NCBI GenBank assembly: GCA_018066165.1
Contig: JAGHRX010000245.1
Coordinates: forward strand, 1 to 7,562
Direction: 5' to 3'
DNA: 7,562 nucleotides
From: UBA1723 sp018066165
GTDB lineage: Bacteria; Bacteroidota; Bacteroidia; Bacteroidales; Paludibacteraceae
Positions 5,335-7,562 of the stretch are shown here, piece after piece; the first letter of the stretch is position 1; each line of letters opens with the position of its first letter. A program made the position numbers and the translations under genes. The notes under the pieces are model-generated. The model saw only the letters and a list, made by a program, of their open reading frames with translations, did no database searches and was not told the origin of the DNA.

Positions 5335-7518
5335 ATGATGATGACACTTTCGGTTGTTTTGACTATGCTTCTCGCCTCTCTAAAGGGAGTTGTGTTTGGA
5401 GAATCAAATGATCCTATTCCAGACGCATACGTATCTGTATTAGGTTCAGAAAAAGGAGCATTCACTGATAGCGATGGTAAATTCATATTAGAAGACTCTA
5501 TTTCCACAAATAGCAAACTTGTTGTGGAATTTGCCGGTTATAATTCCGACACAGTCGAAATCCAAAACAATCGAGACTTCAAAATCAATTTGAAGCCCAT
5601 CTCTTTGGAAACAGTAACAGTCTCAGCGAAGAATGGGCTAACCAATATGCGCACCACCACTCTACAGGTCCAGTCAATCGGAGCAGGTGAACTTGTACGC
5701 GCGGCTTGCTGCAACCTAAGTGAAAGTTTCCAAACCAACGCATCAGTGGATGTATCTTACTCCGACGCCGCCACAGGAGCCAAGCAGATCCGTCTGCTCG
5801 GATTATCCAACCAATATGTGCAGATGACGGTGGAGAAGATTCCGTCTTTCCATGGATTGGCAATGCCTTACGGACTTAATTATATTCCGAGTGCACTGAT
5901 CAGCAGTATCCAAATTTCTAAGGGAAGTGGCTCAGTTGTAGACGGTTACGACGCCATGTCAGGTCAGATCAACATTGAGTTGAAGAAACCACAAAACACA
6001 GACAGACTTAATGTCACCGGCTTCATCGACAGCAAATCGATGTACCAAGCCGACGCGTTGTTCTCCCACCGTTTTTCCGACAGCACCTCCACCCTACTCT
6101 TCGCCCACTATAATGGAGAGATCAAATGTGGCGACGGGAATAACGACTCCTTCATGGATATGCCAGACACAAAACAGGTGAATATCTTCAACCGTTGGTT
6201 TGCAAGCAGAGGTATTCTCCGCCAACAAGTCGGAGTCAAGTATATCGGAGAGAGACGAAAGTCTGGTCAGATGGATGACATGACTAATCCATACAAAGTG
6301 TCAATCAACACAAACAGATTCGAAATCTTCACAAAAGATGGTTTCATCATCGATCCAAAGAAAAACCGTAGCGTCGGCATCATTCTTTCAGCGTCGTACC
6401 ACGATATGGAAAGCCTTTACGGTTTGATTCCCTACGACGCAAGTGAGCTCAACACCTATCTTAACGCCATCTATCAAAGTGATTTGAATAAGAAGTGGGA
6501 ATTAAAATGTGGTTTGAACGGGGTCATAGATAATTTTGATGAGAAGATAACGTCTTTAGAATCAATCACAAACGAAAGATCAATCGGCGTATTCACAGAA
6601 GTGACCTTCAAACCCACAAAGAAAATCTCCGCAATCTTAGGATTAAGGGAAGACTACATCAACACTGACAGTTGGTTCACAACCCCACGTCTACATCTAA
6701 TGTATTCGCCGACGGAAGATATTCAAATCAGAGGTGCCATATCATACGGAAGCCGCACCCCACACCTCTACGCCGAAAATCCATCGTTGTTGATCACAAG
6801 CAGACAAATTGTCTTGGCTGATGAATTAAAGCGAGAGAAAAGTTGGAACTACGGTTTGAGTGCTCAATGGGCAAACGACAAATCCAAATATGAGCCAAGC
6901 ATCAGCGCCGAATGGTATTACACCGATTTCAAAGAGCAGATGCTGATCAATTTCGACGTCGATCCACATATTATCATGGTTTCAACCCTTGATGGCAGAC
7001 GCTCATTCAGCAACACTGCTCAATTCGAAGCCTCGTTCAAACCGTTCCGTGGATTCACGTTGACTGGAGCATACCGTCATACCACAGTAAAGCAACCTTT
7101 GTTGAACGAAATCCCAAACGAAAACGAAGACGAAAACCCAAAATTGGTGCAGAAGCCGCTAACTGGGCGAAATAAAATTGTGGCGACGGCAAGTTATGAA
7201 ACCAAACTGAAGAAATGGCAGTTCGACCTTACAGCCCAATGTAATGGCAAAGGAAATATGCCAAAACCAGACGAAGAAAATCCACTTTGGGAGAGAACTT
7301 ACGATGCCTTCACATTGTTTAACGCGCAAGTGGCACGACATTTCAGATATTTAGATATTTTTGTAGGTTGTGAGAACATAGGAGACTTCAAGCAGAAGAA
7401 TCCGATCATAAATGCCAAAGAACCATGGTCGGAGAATTTCGATGGAACGATGATCTACGGACCGATTGAAGGAAGAAAATTCTATCTCACAGTAAAGTAT
7501 AAAATTGATTATAAATAA
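5335..7518 (+). CDS. TonB-dependent outer-membrane receptor with N-terminal CarboxypepD_reg-like domain (possible metal/copper uptake)
   Basis: A 727-residue receptor that would import a ligand across the outer membrane with TonB energy. Order: short hydrophobic signal segment (about 1-15), carboxypeptidase-regulatory-like domain (about 17-88, with PIPDAYVSVLG and DSDGKF), plug (about 90-218, with ETVTVSA at 92-98, AACCNLSESF at 123-132 and a KGSGSVVDGYDAMSGQI stretch from 196), then a 22-strand-type barrel ending in GRKFYLTVKYKI. The 'CCNLSESF...DAATGAKQIRLLGL' plug is typical of a Bacteroidota subgroup that I recall next to heavy-metal-associated-domain proteins; the copper link is inference. 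It is too short for SusC and has no SusD neighbour. Residues 267-278 fit a 12-residue EF-hand-like calcium loop. Three ATGs stand in a row (5335, 5338, 5341); an in-frame TAA at 5326-5328 excludes any longer start. The signal segment lacks Lys/Arg, which is odd. A downstream exported gene follows after 7 bases. Confidence 0.92.
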   Translation: MMMTLSVVLTMLLASLKGVVFGESNDPIPDAYVSVLGSEKGAFTDSDGKFILEDSISTNSKLVVEFAGYNSDTVEIQNNRDFKINLKPISLETVTVSAKNGLTNMRTTTLQVQSIGAGELVRAACCNLSESFQTNASVDVSYSDAATGAKQIRLLGLSNQYVQMTVEKIPSFHGLAMPYGLNYIPSALISSIQISKGSGSVVDGYDAMSGQINIELKKPQNTDRLNVTGFIDSKSMYQADALFSHRFSDSTSTLLFAHYNGEIKCGDGNNDSFMDMPDTKQVNIFNRWFASRGILRQQVGVKYIGERRKSGQMDDMTNPYKVSINTNRFEIFTKDGFIIDPKKNRSVGIILSASYHDMESLYGLIPYDASELNTYLNAIYQSDLNKKWELKCGLNGVIDNFDEKITSLESITNERSIGVFTEVTFKPTKKISAILGLREDYINTDSWFTTPRLHLMYSPTEDIQIRGAISYGSRTPHLYAENPSLLITSRQIVLADELKREKSWNYGLSAQWANDKSKYEPSISAEWYYTDFKEQMLINFDVDPHIIMVSTLDGRRSFSNTAQFEASFKPFRGFTLTGAYRHTTVKQPLLNEIPNENEDENPKLVQKPLTGRNKIVATASYETKLKKWQFDLTAQCNGKGNMPKPDEENPLWERTYDAFTLFNAQVARHFRYLDIFVGCENIGDFKQKNPIINAKEPWSENFDGTMIYGPIEGRKFYLTVKYKIDYK

Positions 7519-7525
7519 GATTTGT

Positions 7526-7562
7526 ATGAAAAAGATACTATTTACAGCAGCCATTGCAATGG
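7526..7562 (+). CDS. Start of a second exported protein in the receptor operon (cut by window edge)
   Basis: An ATG at 7526, 7 bases after the receptor stop, opens a frame reading MKKILFTAAIAM to the window end, the beginning of a typical signal peptide (Lys pair, then a hydrophobic stretch). The tight spacing implies co-transcription with the receptor. From the receptor subgroup I would expect a periplasmic or secreted heavy-metal-associated (HMA) domain protein, but nothing beyond the signal peptide is visible, so the identity is a guess. Confidence 0.65.
   Translation, partial: MKKILFTAAIAM

Noticed and set aside
5335..7518. SusC-type receptor of a polysaccharide utilization locus
   Set aside because: At 727 residues it is much shorter than SusC (about 1000), there is no SusD gene beside it, and the plug motif belongs to another TonB receptor subgroup.
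1..7562. tRNA, rRNA, insertion sequences, integrase sites, CRISPR
   Set aside because: I saw no cloverleaf, rRNA core sequence, transposase motif, terminal inverted repeats or regularly spaced repeats anywhere in the window.

Overview
The window looks like chromosome from a Bacteroidales bacterium (Bacteroidota); I cannot name a genus. The reasons are promoter elements of the Bacteroidota type (TAnnTTTG about 20 bases after TTG), almost no Shine-Dalgarno sequences, a type IX secretion (T9SS) C-terminal sorting domain, a PorT-like outer-membrane barrel, and a TonB-dependent receptor with an N-terminal carboxypeptidase-regulatory-like domain.

Left part (1-2746, minus strand): a two-gene secreted-protein operon read right to left. 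The first gene encodes a 157-residue exported protein that is little more than a signal peptide, a short segment and a T9SS sorting domain. Its stop codon overlaps by 4 bases (ATGA) the start of a large exported parallel beta-helix protein of the Cthe_2159 (DUF4353) carbohydrate-binding type. That second frame is open for 734 codons and runs off the left edge of the window, so its C-terminus is missing. A Bacteroidota-type promoter lies upstream.

Middle (2919-5241, plus strand): glyS, the single-subunit glycyl-tRNA synthetase, is transcribed divergently from the secreted operon from its own promoter and ends at a clear hairpin terminator. A small 189-residue outer-membrane beta-barrel protein follows, with a second strong hairpin terminator behind it.

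Right part (5272-7562, plus strand): a 12-bp perfect palindrome sits against a well-formed promoter that drives a 727-residue TonB-dependent receptor. Only about 10 bases separate the predicted transcription start from its ATG-ATG-ATG start. The receptor belongs to a subgroup with a conserved Cys-Cys in the plug domain, which I associate with metal (probably copper) uptake. Seven bases after its stop, another exported protein begins and is cut by the window edge.

Apart from glyS, every gene encodes an exported or outer-membrane product. The points most worth following are the translationally coupled pair of a T9SS-sorted mini-protein and a beta-helix protein that share an N-terminal motif, and the palindrome-controlled, possibly metal-linked receptor operon.
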